Positions 16,101 to 23,317 of a stretch of DNA of 25,158 bases are shown here, in pieces; position 1 is the first letter of the stretch, and every line of letters starts with the position of its first letter. A program made the translations under genes and the position numbers. The DNA comes from Chrysochromulina tobinii (Eukaryota > Haptophyta > Prymnesiales > Chrysochromulinaceae): NCBI GenBank assembly GCA_001275005.1, contig JWZX01003395.1, positions 1-25,158 on the forward strand. The letters are read 5' to 3'. The notes below the pieces were generated by a model. That model made no database searches. It was given only the letters and a program-made list of their open reading frames with translations, and had not been told where the DNA came from.

Positions 16101-19100
16101 TTCTGAGTTCAACCCTTGAGCACGGCCACCCCCTACGTCGTCTTGGGTCTATAGCCACCCGTGTTAGCGACATTCGTGCCGAACTGCGAACGGTCGTCGA
16201 GCCAGTACAAACACTTGCCATCACTGTACCTCCTAGCATCCCTCGTCTCTCGACCTCTCCTCACGGTCCAGCCTTCTGCGACACCCTTACAGATATCGCA
16301 ACAGCTATGCAGATGCTCGATGAGCGTCTCAAGGCCTTTCCTACTCTCAGCATCTCTTTGGATCTCGAGGGCCGCCTCGGTGGTGCTCACCCTCACGTCG
16401 CCTTAACGCAAGTCTGTGTTGATGCTGTTGACGACGAGCACCCCGCTCTCATCTATGTCTTCGACACTCACTACTACGGTAATGCCGTCTTTGGACCGGG
16501 TAGCCCACTCCGCGCATTACTCGAGAACCCTGCCATAGTCAAGGTCATGCATTGCTGTCAAGGCGATGCCAGCTCACTCCAGATCGAACATTCTTTGGGT
16601 CTTCGCGGTCTATTTGACACGGGCATCGCTGACTCCTTAGCTCGATCTCTAATACCGAGTTCCAAGCGGGGGCTCAAGGTAGTACTTGAGTCTGTTCTTG
16701 GAGAAGGCGTAGTGCACATGCCGCATAAAGACGAAATGGAACACTTTGCAGCGAGCTACGGCCTCACTCACGCACAATTGTGGTCTCACCGTCCCTTGCC
16801 CTATACCGCCTTCGAATATGCCTATCAGGATACGACCTATTGCAACCGGGCTTACCTCCTGCTCCGTGCGAAGCTAACTGAACTTGGGCTTCTTGACTTG
16901 TGCTTCCAGCTCTCTACGCAGCAAACACTCGAGTTCCACAAGGCTCCGCCGCACACGCTCTATCGCCCCCCTGAGCGAGCTGTTTTCGCACTCACAGATG
17001 GGACGCACGTCGTTATGTTGCGCTCTCATACTGAGGTAGCTCATGCAGACCGAGTAACTATGGCCCTGCCCACAGCTGCTATCATCCCCCCAGGTAATTC
17101 TTCGGATCAATCGTGGGATCCCTTGTCTACGACGTGCCTCCTCAGTGGAGCGAAACGTGGCTGGGCCTCTGTGATGGGGGTACCCGTGAAGCCACTGACG
17201 CAAGCCATCAACTCGCACATGAAACCAGTTGTACGCATAGCTGACGCTCTACTTGTCATTTGCCGCGTCACCGACTGCCTTGCAGTACTCCCTTTGCTTG
17301 TCGATACACTCCCTACTCCTACGGCCGCCGCGAGCGAGGTTGTCCTTGGGAGCCTAGTTGGTGGTCCTCCCCCTTCTACCAACATGCACGACAAGCTCTG
17401 TTTCGACTACTTGCAGCTCTACGTACAGCAAAAATCCCGTTCTACATCAAGGGCCCTTATCACGTCTGCTTTTGTCTCTTCTATTTCGGACGCCTCTCAT
17501 TCTGCCGCTGAGGACGACCCACTCGTACCTGCTGCTGATTCCCCATCCGCTGTTTTGGTCGCGCGTTCCAGTTCCACCCGCCCTGTGGCTGCAACGATCA
17601 TCGTCCATGATGGTACTCTGGTGTACGCTCTCTCTGGTCCCAAGGCGGAGGACAGGTTATCGTTCCCTAGTCGCAACTTTGACAAGAGCCCTTCCCCGTC
17701 ATCTTCCGACCCCTCAGTGGATCAAGCAGAAGAGCTTTCTAGAGAGCTTTGGGACACTGCTAAGACCGCATTCGAAACCTTCGCCGGTAGCGCTCTCCTC
17801 AAGACAAGCAACAGCACGTCTCTGATGCCAAGCTTTGCCATCATGCCCCTCACTGGTGCTTACTTAAACAAGGCACTCAGCTTCGAATCGTGCACGGTCC
17901 TTGGCGACTTTGTTATCTCTCCGGATGGCACCGCAAAAGGTGGGTCGCTCACGCGTTATTTCGCCGTCTCAGTGTCATCTCTTCGCCGTTTCATTGGCAC
18001 CGAGCACGAGGCACGGGGTCTTGCAGCCTTGCACACTGACTTCTACGCCTCTCGCAAGTGTGGCTTTGAACTCACCCCTTCTCAACTTAAGAAGTATCCG
18101 TCTTGGGGATTCTATGACCTCAGACACACTGCACGCTTCGGGAAGGTCGACAGGGAGGCCTTATCCATTCTCGCTTTTAGCCTGCTCCCTCCCCTCAGCC
18201 CAATTGAACGCCCTTTGGGTGCCGACCCCGCGTTTGACGCACTCTTCGCGTCAGCCTTCTTTGTCTTCTTGGACTCTCCTGATCTCACCGAGGACGCTGT
18301 TCAGTCTCTCACTGTGGAAGCCTCTTCCTCACCTGAACTTCCCAACCTCGCGGCGATTCGGGAAGAGCAAGAGCGTCATCCTGCCACAGCACGCATTATT
18401 GACTGGCTCAAACTCGGAACCTATTCGGCCGCCTGGACTGACGGTACAGCCGCTGAACGGAATGAGTTAAGCAAGGAACCCTTTCATCTTGCCCCCTGTG
18501 GTACCCTCCTCTATGTTAATCCCACAATTGCGTCTGGTGGTCCTCGGTCTGGGGCTTCTCGCATCGTACTTCCCCCGCGTTACCAGGATGTCTTCCTTAA
18601 GTTGTGCCACGACAGGGCAGGTCATTTTGGAGTTCAGAAGACACTAGACCTCCTCCTCCAGCGCTTCCATTGGGGTAGTGATACTGACATGCGACGCTCT
18701 GTCAGTGAGTATGTCAAAACTTGCAATGCCTGTCAATTTGCCAAGGCCCCTCGTCACAATGCAAGCCCCGCGCAATCACCAGATAACGGTCACTTCCCCT
18801 TCGATGTTGTCGGTGTTGACGAATTCTCTGTGGGTGACGGTCGTGTGGTCGACAATTATGCAAGCTGCTTGGACTTCGCTGACTTCTTCACCCGGTATAT
18901 TGTCTCAGTTCCTATCGAGGGCACCCTCACGTCGGAAAAGGTGTATGATATCCTCCTGTCTCGCCTCATCCAAGTCCACGGGTGTCCCCGCGAGATACGC
19001 AGTGACCAGGCTCGTGTCCTCATCTCCGACGCTCTGAAACACCTCTACACGTCCCTAGGAATCTCGATGGAATTTGGTAGTGCCTATACGCACAACGTGG

Positions 19101-20500
19101 TTTCCATTGTCGAGCGCTGGCACGCTACCCTGAATCAAATGCTGCGAGTCCGTGATGTGGAAGACAAGGGCGTCAAGTGGTACAAGGCGCACCCCCTTTT
19201 GGTTCTTGCGTATAACGCTGCTACTCACGCTGTTTCAAAGTATTCCCCTTTCTTCCTGAACAACATGAGATCCGCTCGTCTCGGGCTTGACTCACTCTTC
19301 ATTGATGACGTATCGCTCCCGACTGATCTCTCTGAGTTTGTGGCCGCCCGTCTCCGCGAACGCCAAGTCGTTTGGGACGCGGCGAATCAGTCACTCCAGC
19401 TCAACTCCCTACATGCCAAGCAACGTCTCGATCTCGCACGTGTGACTGACATCTCATTTCAAGTCGGAGACTCTGTCTTAGTGATGCGTGGATCTTACTT
19501 CGACTCTAATGCCGTACATCCCAAGGCCGACGCTATCTTTGATGGACCGTATTGCGTCACACAAGTCCTACCGCATAACCGTTATACGCTCGAGACTGCG
19601 GGTGATTGCCGTGAGCTCGCTGAGCACGTTTCAGGGCGCCGCCTCATCCCGTATCATCCTAGGCATGACCTTTCAATCCAATATCAAGTTGATGGCCGAC
19701 CGTCCAGCCCCGACCAGCTTTACCCTGTTAAGTGCATCATTGATAGGCGTGTCACAAAACCACGCTCTAAACTGTGTGCGCTTATGGGTGCTTCACCGGA
19801 TGACAAGATCTTAGAGTACCGCGTGCGCTGGTTGGGGTTCAGTTCGTCGTATGACACTTGGCGCGCACGTTCAATGCTGACGTCCATCCAACCTCTGCTG
19901 AACGCTTATGATGCTAAACACCCTCTCCCCGCTACGTTTGGTGAACCTCCAGCACTCGCCCCACGAGTTTCTCCTGAACCTTTACCTGCTCCCCCTCCAA
20001 GATTTCAAGGCCGCTTCCGCCACCACCCTCCTACTCGTCTTCGTCCTGTCACTGAGGAATCTTCAAACGAGTTCGACAGTTCAACAATGCAGCCCGTACC
20101 TGTCGAATCCCCTCGCCCTGACCTGGAGTCACAGCCGGTTGAAGACACTCCGCTTCCCCCTCCCGTGGTTCATGGCCCCCCGTCAGCCCGTCTCGCTCGC
20201 CGTGCTGCTTCCGCCAAAGTACCTGGGACGTACTTCACCGAAGTTCAGTCTGACACGTGGTTACAAGCGGCGAAGGCTGAAGCTGAGTTTGACGCGTGGG
20301 TACGAGCGGAGGATGAACCCTCCGGAGAACTCAAGGATCTCATTGACAGGACCGCTACAGCTGTCGCGCATAAGGGAATCGAGTTCGAGGAATGGCTAAG
20401 GGCTAGGCACGCTAGGTTCCCTTTCTTGCACACCAACGGACATTACCATTCGTACTACTGCTCCAAGCTTGCTGAGCTCAGCAACACGGAAACCGCCTAA
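13109..20500 (+). CDS. pol: ORF4: protease, RT, RNase H, exonuclease, integrase, chromodomain (pol)
   Basis: The frame is open from 13109; residues are numbered from TTG 13196, where a conventional start-codon search would begin. I start at 13109 because the retropepsin active site lies upstream of 13196. Order: retropepsin (13139-13440); a beta-rich PR-RT linker typical of Ty3 pol (to about 14230); RT (14240-14960) with YMDD at residues 494-497; RNase H (15080-15510); an unassigned module (about residues 835-960); a DEDDy exonuclease (about 1050-1240); two further unassigned stretches (to about 1690); integrase (18580-19480); chromodomain (19700-19915); and a Pro-rich tail ending in a short helical segment. 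All catalytic residues I could check for RT, RNase H, exonuclease and integrase are present. Ordinary Ty3 pol is about half this length. Expression depends on recoding from ORF3. Confidence 0.96.
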   Translation, partial: WCEHTVRYSAGIPDGGSGTKLIGGDEFRRLLKLGACQSVKPLTTSVKAIRGVTGRTSITQWASLTLNLGGLLVHLTDVPVIEGHHGILLGNDVLGKGNCRQFYTPKSPTSVYDGYYLFTSDEGQVISEPVSFVYRRSSVDRFVKKSFIAMPIPETDPAEIARIAEVEARTGYSATARVNPKLTVGPGGTISLSLNVLRPLTFEEESAIKGVAPIAYTDKSIEVPAWSEKDLWVRVPSCCPNGSQVVLMPLDDTRAADLGVLVASSVSTVNHEGYVRLRVINPNLQRVRIPLLSPIARFIVDPILLGLHTPFTTEEIMKKVNINPALSAADVKATESMISKVRRLFQEKLGYAHGYKCVIPTSQIDSGEAPPPNRQPRNQSIEEDAALKKTLDKLAKERIIEPARSRFSSAPQLIRKPDGTFRVVLDFRDLNKYTDKDTYPLPNLEGNLAALGKANWFTTLDLLQGFHQIEVDDDSKHKTAFTTKYGQFQFARMPMGLTSSPGTFMRIVDATLRGLPPHIAIAYMDDVIIPTCGTYEEHMRDVQRVFERFIEAGFAVRCDKCYIGYTEVPYLGFKVGQHGTRPMENKTAPILSIKCEDLGFDAAAAHRYSGMLGFYRKFIPNLGPALEPFDKLKQKGADVEKIMSSLVFKASFAYTQHALANVVALARPDSSKPFYIDVDAASSCGIGAVLSQRTDENDPTSHRPLACWSRRFIPEETRYGVRDQECLALREACIQWRHYISGARTIVRSDHRSLQWLLSTKHREGTRVNGYALDLQSYDIEIQYVPGKDHLVPDCLSRQIPLHRTEGGNFECGDSSRPPIADRLEAALWVRPVGDEPGGPVPSPVPVPVLSISTPPSYLEQLRSHSVRREAHRVALVVLQVQAARTECLLEQRGSDLQFPATMYDPNSRCDYRSQLHAYLFRVYPQSHWIHHALKGAVPLKRRQGGGLTHYFIAVLPPSSVSGLVSAVRLISHTSFTDLSGVSSASMSEVDDSKILRLLSSTLEHGHPLRRLGSIATRVSDIRAELRTVVEPVQTLAITVPPSIPRLSTSPHGPAFCDTLTDIATAMQMLDERLKAFPTLSISLDLEGRLGGAHPHVALTQVCVDAVDDEHPALIYVFDTHYYGNAVFGPGSPLRALLENPAIVKVMHCCQGDASSLQIEHSLGLRGLFDTGIADSLARSLIPSSKRGLKVVLESVLGEGVVHMPHKDEMEHFAASYGLTHAQLWSHRPLPYTAFEYAYQDTTYCNRAYLLLRAKLTELGLLDLCFQLSTQQTLEFHKAPPHTLYRPPERAVFALTDGTHVVMLRSHTEVAHADRVTMALPTAAIIPPGNSSDQSWDPLSTTCLLSGAKRGWASVMGVPVKPLTQAINSHMKPVVRIADALLVICRVTDCLAVLPLLVDTLPTPTAAASEVVLGSLVGGPPPSTNMHDKLCFDYLQLYVQQKSRSTSRALITSAFVSSISDASHSAAEDDPLVPAADSPSAVLVARSSSTRPVAATIIVHDGTLVYALSGPKAEDRLSFPSRNFDKSPSPSSSDPSVDQAEELSRELWDTAKTAFETFAGSALLKTSNSTSLMPSFAIMPLTGAYLNKALSFESCTVLGDFVISPDGTAKGGSLTRYFAVSVSSLRRFIGTEHEARGLAALHTDFYASRKCGFELTPSQLKKYPSWGFYDLRHTARFGKVDREALSILAFSLLPPLSPIERPLGADPAFDALFASAFFVFLDSPDLTEDAVQSLTVEASSSPELPNLAAIREEQERHPATARIIDWLKLGTYSAAWTDGTAAERNELSKEPFHLAPCGTLLYVNPTIASGGPRSGASRIVLPPRYQDVFLKLCHDRAGHFGVQKTLDLLLQRFHWGSDTDMRRSVSEYVKTCNACQFAKAPRHNASPAQSPDNGHFPFDVVGVDEFSVGDGRVVDNYASCLDFADFFTRYIVSVPIEGTLTSEKVYDILLSRLIQVHGCPREIRSDQARVLISDALKHLYTSLGISMEFGSAYTHNVVSIVERWHATLNQMLRVRDVEDKGVKWYKAHPLLVLAYNAATHAVSKYSPFFLNNMRSARLGLDSLFIDDVSLPTDLSEFVAARLRERQVVWDAANQSLQLNSLHAKQRLDLARVTDISFQVGDSVLVMRGSYFDSNAVHPKADAIFDGPYCVTQVLPHNRYTLETAGDCRELAEHVSGRRLIPYHPRHDLSIQYQVDGRPSSPDQLYPVKCIIDRRVTKPRSKLCALMGASPDDKILEYRVRWLGFSSSYDTWRARSMLTSIQPLLNAYDAKHPLPATFGEPPALAPRVSPEPLPAPPPRFQGRFRHHPPTRLRPVTEESSNEFDSSTMQPVPVESPRPDLESQPVEDTPLPPPVVHGPPSARLARRAASAKVPGTYFTEVQSDTWLQAAKAEAEFDAWVRAEDEPSGELKDLIDRTATAVAHKGIEFEEWLRARHARFPFLHTNGHYHSYYCSKLAELSNTETA
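13139..13440 (+). other. Retropepsin-like aspartic protease domain
   Basis: Upstream of the first usual start codon the frame encodes PDGGSGTKLIGGDEF, matching the retropepsin active-site pattern D-[ST]-G-[AS] with Gly in place of Thr/Ser. About 70 residues later ILLGNDVL matches the second conserved retropepsin motif (hydrophobic-hydrophobic-G-x-D). It presumably processes the polyprotein. The DGGS variant is unusual, but the catalytic Asp is kept. Confidence 0.75.
14240..15510 (+). other. Reverse transcriptase and RNase H domains
   Basis: RT shows IEPARSRFSSAPQLIRKPDG, VVLDFRDLN, FTTLDLLQGFHQI (first catalytic Asp), ARMPMGLTSSPGTF, AYMDDVII (second and third Asp, 14675-14686) and YLGFKV, the usual Ty3 sequence of blocks. 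RNase H follows with FYIDVDAASS (Asp), RDQECLALREA (Glu), RSDHRSLQWLL (Asp) and a C-terminal VPDCLSR (Asp). Both enzymes look intact. YMDD is used where many Ty3 elements have YLDD, YIDD or YVDD. Confidence 0.97.
16340..16930 (+). other. DEDDy 3'-5' exonuclease domain (RNase D / EXD1-like)
   Basis: Exo I is SLDLEG (Asp 16361, Glu 16367; residues 1056 and 1058). YVFDTHYYG and the L..LL pattern follow. Exo II is VKVMHCCQGDASSL (Asp 16565, residue 1124), followed by GLFDTGIADSLARSL. Exo III is EYAYQDTTY with Tyr 1208 and Asp 1212 in Y-x3-D spacing. All four acidic residues and the Tyr are present. The wording around Exo II resembles the EXD1/Egalitarian and WRN-type branch rather than DnaQ-type proofreading subunits. 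The substrate (RNA or DNA) is not determined by sequence. Confidence 0.85.
18580..19480 (+). other. Integrase with HHCC zinc domain and DD35E core
   Basis: The zinc domain has His codons at 18608 and 18623 (H-x4-H) and Cys codons at 18722 and 18731 (C-x2-C). The core triad is Asp 18818 (GVDEF, residue 1875), Asp 19004 (RSDQA, residue 1937) and Glu 19112 (SIVERWH, residue 1973), with 61 residues between the aspartates and exactly 35 before the Glu. A GPY/F-like segment (DGPYCVTQVLPHNRYTL) follows near 19540-19590. Confidence 0.96.
19700..19915 (+). other. C-terminal chromodomain
   Basis: The sequence YPVKCIIDRR, then EYRVRWLGFSSSYDTW and LLNAY, follows the chromodomain layout: an opening aromatic strand, the E-Y-x-V-x-W-x-G-[FY] strand, x-x-T-W, and a closing helix. 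In chromoviruses this module steers integration to marked chromatin. Confidence 0.88.
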
Positions 20501-20504
20501 CCCT

Positions 20505-20591
20505 GTCGCGTGGCTCCAGCTTAGTAAGGCTCCATTCTCTTCATCTCGTGTGTTTCTTCCCCGTCGCGTGGCTCCAGCTTAGTAAGGCTCC
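20505..20591 (+). repeat. Two 29-bp direct repeats just after the ORF4 stop
   Basis: A 29-nt sequence beginning gtcgcgtggctccagcttag occurs identically at 20505-20533 and 20563-20591, period 58. It starts four bases after the TAA of ORF4. The core ccagcttagt recurs as the last ten bases of the window (25149-25158). The function is unknown; a transcript end signal, recombination footprint or start of an unseen tandem array are possibilities. Confidence 0.9.
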
Positions 20592-20620
20592 CACAGCCTA
20601 CTAGCCTCCCGCCATTGCGT

Positions 20621-20848
20621 TCACATGCCCCAGTTGTGCGCCGACGGTGTCTCCTTCTTGGCCGGGCAATACGGCTCCGGATTGGGCACTCCCCACTCGC
20701 GCATCTCCCACCCGTACGCGAGTTCACGCTCCTCGTCTGAGAGTGTCCACTCTTCTTCTTCGTCGCCTTCTTCTTCCTCTTCGCCATGATCGATCTGACA
20801 AACTGACAAACTCGCGTTCTTCGCTTTCCTCTTACGCCTCGGCTCCAT
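20621..20848 (-). CDS. Small acidic protein, unknown function
   Basis: ATG at 20848 to TGA at 20621, 75 aa. A basic start (EPRRKRKAKN) is followed by a run of Glu/Asp (HGEEEEEGDEEEEW) and the string LSDEERELAYGWEMREWGVP. The first part resembles a nuclear localisation signal. It lies 33 nt downstream of the next minus-strand ORF and may be a second cistron or a 3' exon. A competing 128-aa minus frame over the same bases (20521-20907) is Arg-rich without structure and is less likely. No family is recognised. Confidence 0.4.
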   Translation of the reverse strand: MEPRRKRKAKNASLSVCQIDHGEEEEEGDEEEEWTLSDEERELAYGWEMREWGVPNPEPYCPAKKETPSAHNWGM

Positions 20849-20881
20849 CCCTGCTCTGCCAAACGCATTCGCGCTGAGTGA

Positions 20882-21229
20882 TCAGGCGGGCTCAATCTCC
20901 ATCGCAATGGCTTCGAGCTCTATGTCGCACCTCCCACAGTCAGGCGCATCCACTTTCTTGGGTCGCTTCTTCGACACTTGGCCTTTGCTCCATTCCTCGG
21001 TTTCAACCTTACCGCTTGTTCCCTTCTCCACAAGTTCGATCGCCTTCGTCGTATCTCCGTTCTCGTGCATCGCCTTTCGCATGGCATATTCCTCATCGGC
21101 CTTCTCCTTTGCGGCGTCGCGTACCGCTGCGTTCCAGGTCTCGAAGTCCGTATCGCTGAGTTTGCTGCCGCTGGTGTCGGTTCTCTTCATCGGTCCCTTC
21201 CGCTTGTGCTTTGCCGGACTTGGGCTCAT
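20882..21229 (-). CDS. Small charged helical protein, unknown function
   Basis: ATG at 21229 to TGA at 20882, 115 aa. It begins with a Lys/Arg-rich segment (AKHKRKGPMKR) and continues with a charged helix (ETWNAAVRDAAKEKADEEYA) and a Lys-rich stretch with a CxxC (DCGRC). The bases just before the ATG (gcgcag on the minus strand) could be a 3' splice site, so this may be an internal exon. The frame is open a further ten codons upstream but without an ATG. No family is recognised. Confidence 0.45.
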   Translation of the reverse strand: MSPSPAKHKRKGPMKRTDTSGSKLSDTDFETWNAAVRDAAKEKADEEYAMRKAMHENGDTTKAIELVEKGTSGKVETEEWSKGQVSKKRPKKVDAPDCGRCDIELEAIAMEIEPA

Positions 21230-21794
21230 TCCTGCGCGGACGACACCCGCCGCGCTCAATGCAAACTAGCAAAAGGACGTACAAGGCTTCCAGCGCGCCC
21301 AGCCTGCCATAGCCACAGTCAGATCCGCAGCCTTTCAGTCGAACAGAATGGCTTCCTTTTCCCATGCCTCCACGTGCATTCCGCGGATCAACCCAGTCGA
21401 CTGCAGCGCAATTTCTTGCGCACCTGCAATGTGTTCCCATGACACCACCGATGTCATGTCGTTCGGCGCGCACTGCTCAGCCTATCTCGTCAATGCTCTT
21501 GCGCAAGTCACGCTCGGTGCTGCCTTTGTCGCGACGTTCAATTGCAACGCGTTGTGGGCGCTGTTCTACGTGTGATGACGCTCTCAATTAACGACCCCTT
21601 ACCGTACCTCTGTCGACTGTGCACGTGCTGTTCTACCTACACACGCATGTACCGTACTACTCGACGCATCACTCCGCCGTCACTGACTCTCACCCTCTAT
21701 GTCGTCGTCACTGTTCATGTTCGCACATTATCCTACGCGCTCACTATCGCGATCTCGTGTCTCCATTCTCCCATCGCGAAGTTGCTCCGTCAGT
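21230..21794. other. Interval without a convincing gene
   Basis: Several short overlapping frames exist on both strands, none with a domain, a consistent composition or a good ATG start. It separates the small minus-strand genes from the 469-aa minus-strand gene and could hold their regulatory or intron sequences. No RNA gene was recognised. Confidence 0.4.
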
Positions 21795-23204
21795 TTACAC
21801 GCGCGCCACGCGCGACATGTTCGGTAGGTCATCGTCACTCTCGTCACCACCTGGTTCTGCGGCCTTCTTGTTGGCTGCGTATATCGTCAAGGCAAGCAAG
21901 TGACCGTTATCCCGCGCCAGCTCGAGTAGCTTCACCGCGTCACTCGACTTCGGATACCTCTCCTTCATGGCTGGCGTCATGTTGTGGTTGAAGCTCACTA
22001 AGTTCGAATGAGCATTTGCACTCAAGGACCACAATGGTAGCCCGTCCGCCTTCTTCATAACCTCGTCAAACGCCAGGTACACGTTGGCGAGCGTGGGCGA
22101 AGTCTCGACAGTAGCAATGGCTTTAGCATCGGCTAAGCGTTTTGCAAGGGACGTGAGCGCCTTCTTGCGCTTCGCACTCTCGAGTAACCTCAGCATCGTC
22201 CTCTCCTTCGCGGGTAGTACGCTTTCCTTCGCGCCTTCTTTCATCTTCTTGTTCAAGAGCCCCACCACTTCAGCGACTTTCGAACTGACTTCCGCTCCGA
22301 ACAACTCTTCCCCGCTCGATGCGAGGGCCTTTAGCTTCTTGTAGGTCTCATCGGCACTGACGAAATCTGGATCCCTCGTGAAGAATCTGAGCATGTTCTC
22401 GAGGATGTCTCCGTGATCGTTCTCCGGAAGAAACAGCGTCCCCTCCTTCAGCTTTCCGTCCTCTCCTTTTGTGTCCTTCGTCCTGGCCCTCGTGCACACG
22501 TAGGCCAACAACCTCATCTCCTTGCGGGTCTTCGGGAAGTGCTCATCGTCCTGTATTGTCATCCCCGAGGTCATCTTCACCGCCACATCGTGCGACAGTT
22601 TCTGCCTCTGCTCTTGCTCTCGGATCACCGCGGCACGCGCTTCTTCACCTTCGCGCACACGTCGTGCACGCTCCTTCCCCCCCGCAGCTTGCATTCGGAG
22701 CAGCTCGGCGTGCCGTTCATCCTCCGCGTGCTGCAGTTCGTGCCCAGCACGCTCCCTCGTTCCCGCTGTCCGCTCCCTCTCTTCGCGCATCTGCCTGTCG
22801 ACACTGACTCCGTGTCGTGGTTGCACGTTCCTCGGCCTGTCGTGTCCTCCGCCATTACCTTCACGCCACTGCGAATTCCCCGGATTGCCGTACGGACGAG
22901 GGTTGTGCGACAGCCCATACTGAGCGCTGCTGCTGTATCGCTCACGCCGGTCATCGCCATCTTCGCGCCTCACGTCGCCTTCTCCGTTGCGGCTGCTGTT
23001 CCCACTGCCACGGTCAGTGTACCAGGCATTTGGGCGCATACGCCGGTCACCGCCATCGCCGTTGTATCCCGTATCATCGCGCTCGCGCGACCTATCACTC
23101 TGCTGCCGCCCGCCACATCGCTGCCACCCGCCTTCGTTTCCGCGCTCGCTGTCGCGGCCTGCGTACCAGTCTCTCGGGCCCTGCATACGGTCGCGACCGT
23201 TCAT
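21795..23204 (-). CDS. 469-aa protein with RG/D-rich N-terminus, coiled coil and a helical domain shared with the 309-aa neighbour
   Basis: ATG at 23204 to TAA at 21795. Residues about 1-150 are rich in Arg, Gly, Asp, Asn and Ser with repeated RDWYAGRD and NAWYTDRG-like strings, typical of disordered RNA-binding regions. Residues about 150-215 form a long charged coiled coil. The rest is a helical domain with landmarks RKEMRLLAYV, ELFGAEVSSKVAEVVGLL, MLRLLESAKRKK and LPLWSLSANAHSNLV. The same landmarks in the same order occur in the 309-aa protein encoded at 23714-24643, so the two are paralogues. The ATG overlaps the stop of a short upstream frame (ATGA), so the true start may lie further upstream through splicing. 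No known family is recognised. Confidence 0.72.
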   Translation of the reverse strand: MNGRDRMQGPRDWYAGRDSERGNEGGWQRCGGRQQSDRSRERDDTGYNGDGGDRRMRPNAWYTDRGSGNSSRNGEGDVRREDGDDRRERYSSSAQYGLSHNPRPYGNPGNSQWREGNGGGHDRPRNVQPRHGVSVDRQMREERERTAGTRERAGHELQHAEDERHAELLRMQAAGGKERARRVREGEEARAAVIREQEQRQKLSHDVAVKMTSGMTIQDDEHFPKTRKEMRLLAYVCTRARTKDTKGEDGKLKEGTLFLPENDHGDILENMLRFFTRDPDFVSADETYKKLKALASSGEELFGAEVSSKVAEVVGLLNKKMKEGAKESVLPAKERTMLRLLESAKRKKALTSLAKRLADAKAIATVETSPTLANVYLAFDEVMKKADGLPLWSLSANAHSNLVSFNHNMTPAMKERYPKSSDAVKLLELARDNGHLLALTIYAANKKAAEPGGDESDDDLPNMSRVARV

Positions 23205-23317
23205 TCCTGCGAGTCGTGGCGCATGACGCTCTCAGTGAGGTTGGTCAAGAGGCGTACAAGGCACTCGGTGTGGTCCTTCCAGTCCTTCTGCTGCGTCATC
23301 TTCTCAATCGACATCAT
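23201..23317 (-). CDS. Short ORF or 5' exon overlapping the start of the 469-aa gene
   Basis: On the minus strand ATG 23317 opens a 38-codon frame (MMSIEKMTQQKDWKDHTECL and onward) that ends in TGA 23203-23201, overlapping the ATG of the 469-aa ORF by the tetranucleotide ATGA. Further upstream, 23318-23520 shows good-looking minus frames that change reading frame (for example AEKKSDGEPGEELRTAYVMR), with a possible AG|GTGAG donor. This suggests spliced 5' exons of the 469-aa gene rather than independent genes. Confidence 0.35.
   Translation of the reverse strand: MMSIEKMTQQKDWKDHTECLVRLLTNLTESVMRHDSQE

Larger units (their letters stand above)
1..20500 (+). mobile_element. Giant Ty3/gypsy chromovirus-type retrotransposon, internal region
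   Basis: The sequence shows gag-like, protease, reverse transcriptase, RNase H, integrase and chromodomain coding regions in that order on one strand. Integrase downstream of RT-RNase H is the Ty3/gypsy order, and a chromodomain after the integrase is the chromovirus hallmark. Ordinary Ty3 elements are roughly 5-8 kb; here more than 20 kb of coding sequence is present because several cellular-type enzymes have been added: USP protease, UPF1-like helicase, C5 methyltransferase and DEDDy exonuclease. LTRs, primer-binding site and polypurine tract were looked for by eye and not found. The 5' reading frame is already open at base 1, so the element extends upstream. The 3' limit is unknown; the minus-strand genes after 20500 may or may not belong to it. 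Confidence 0.92.
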
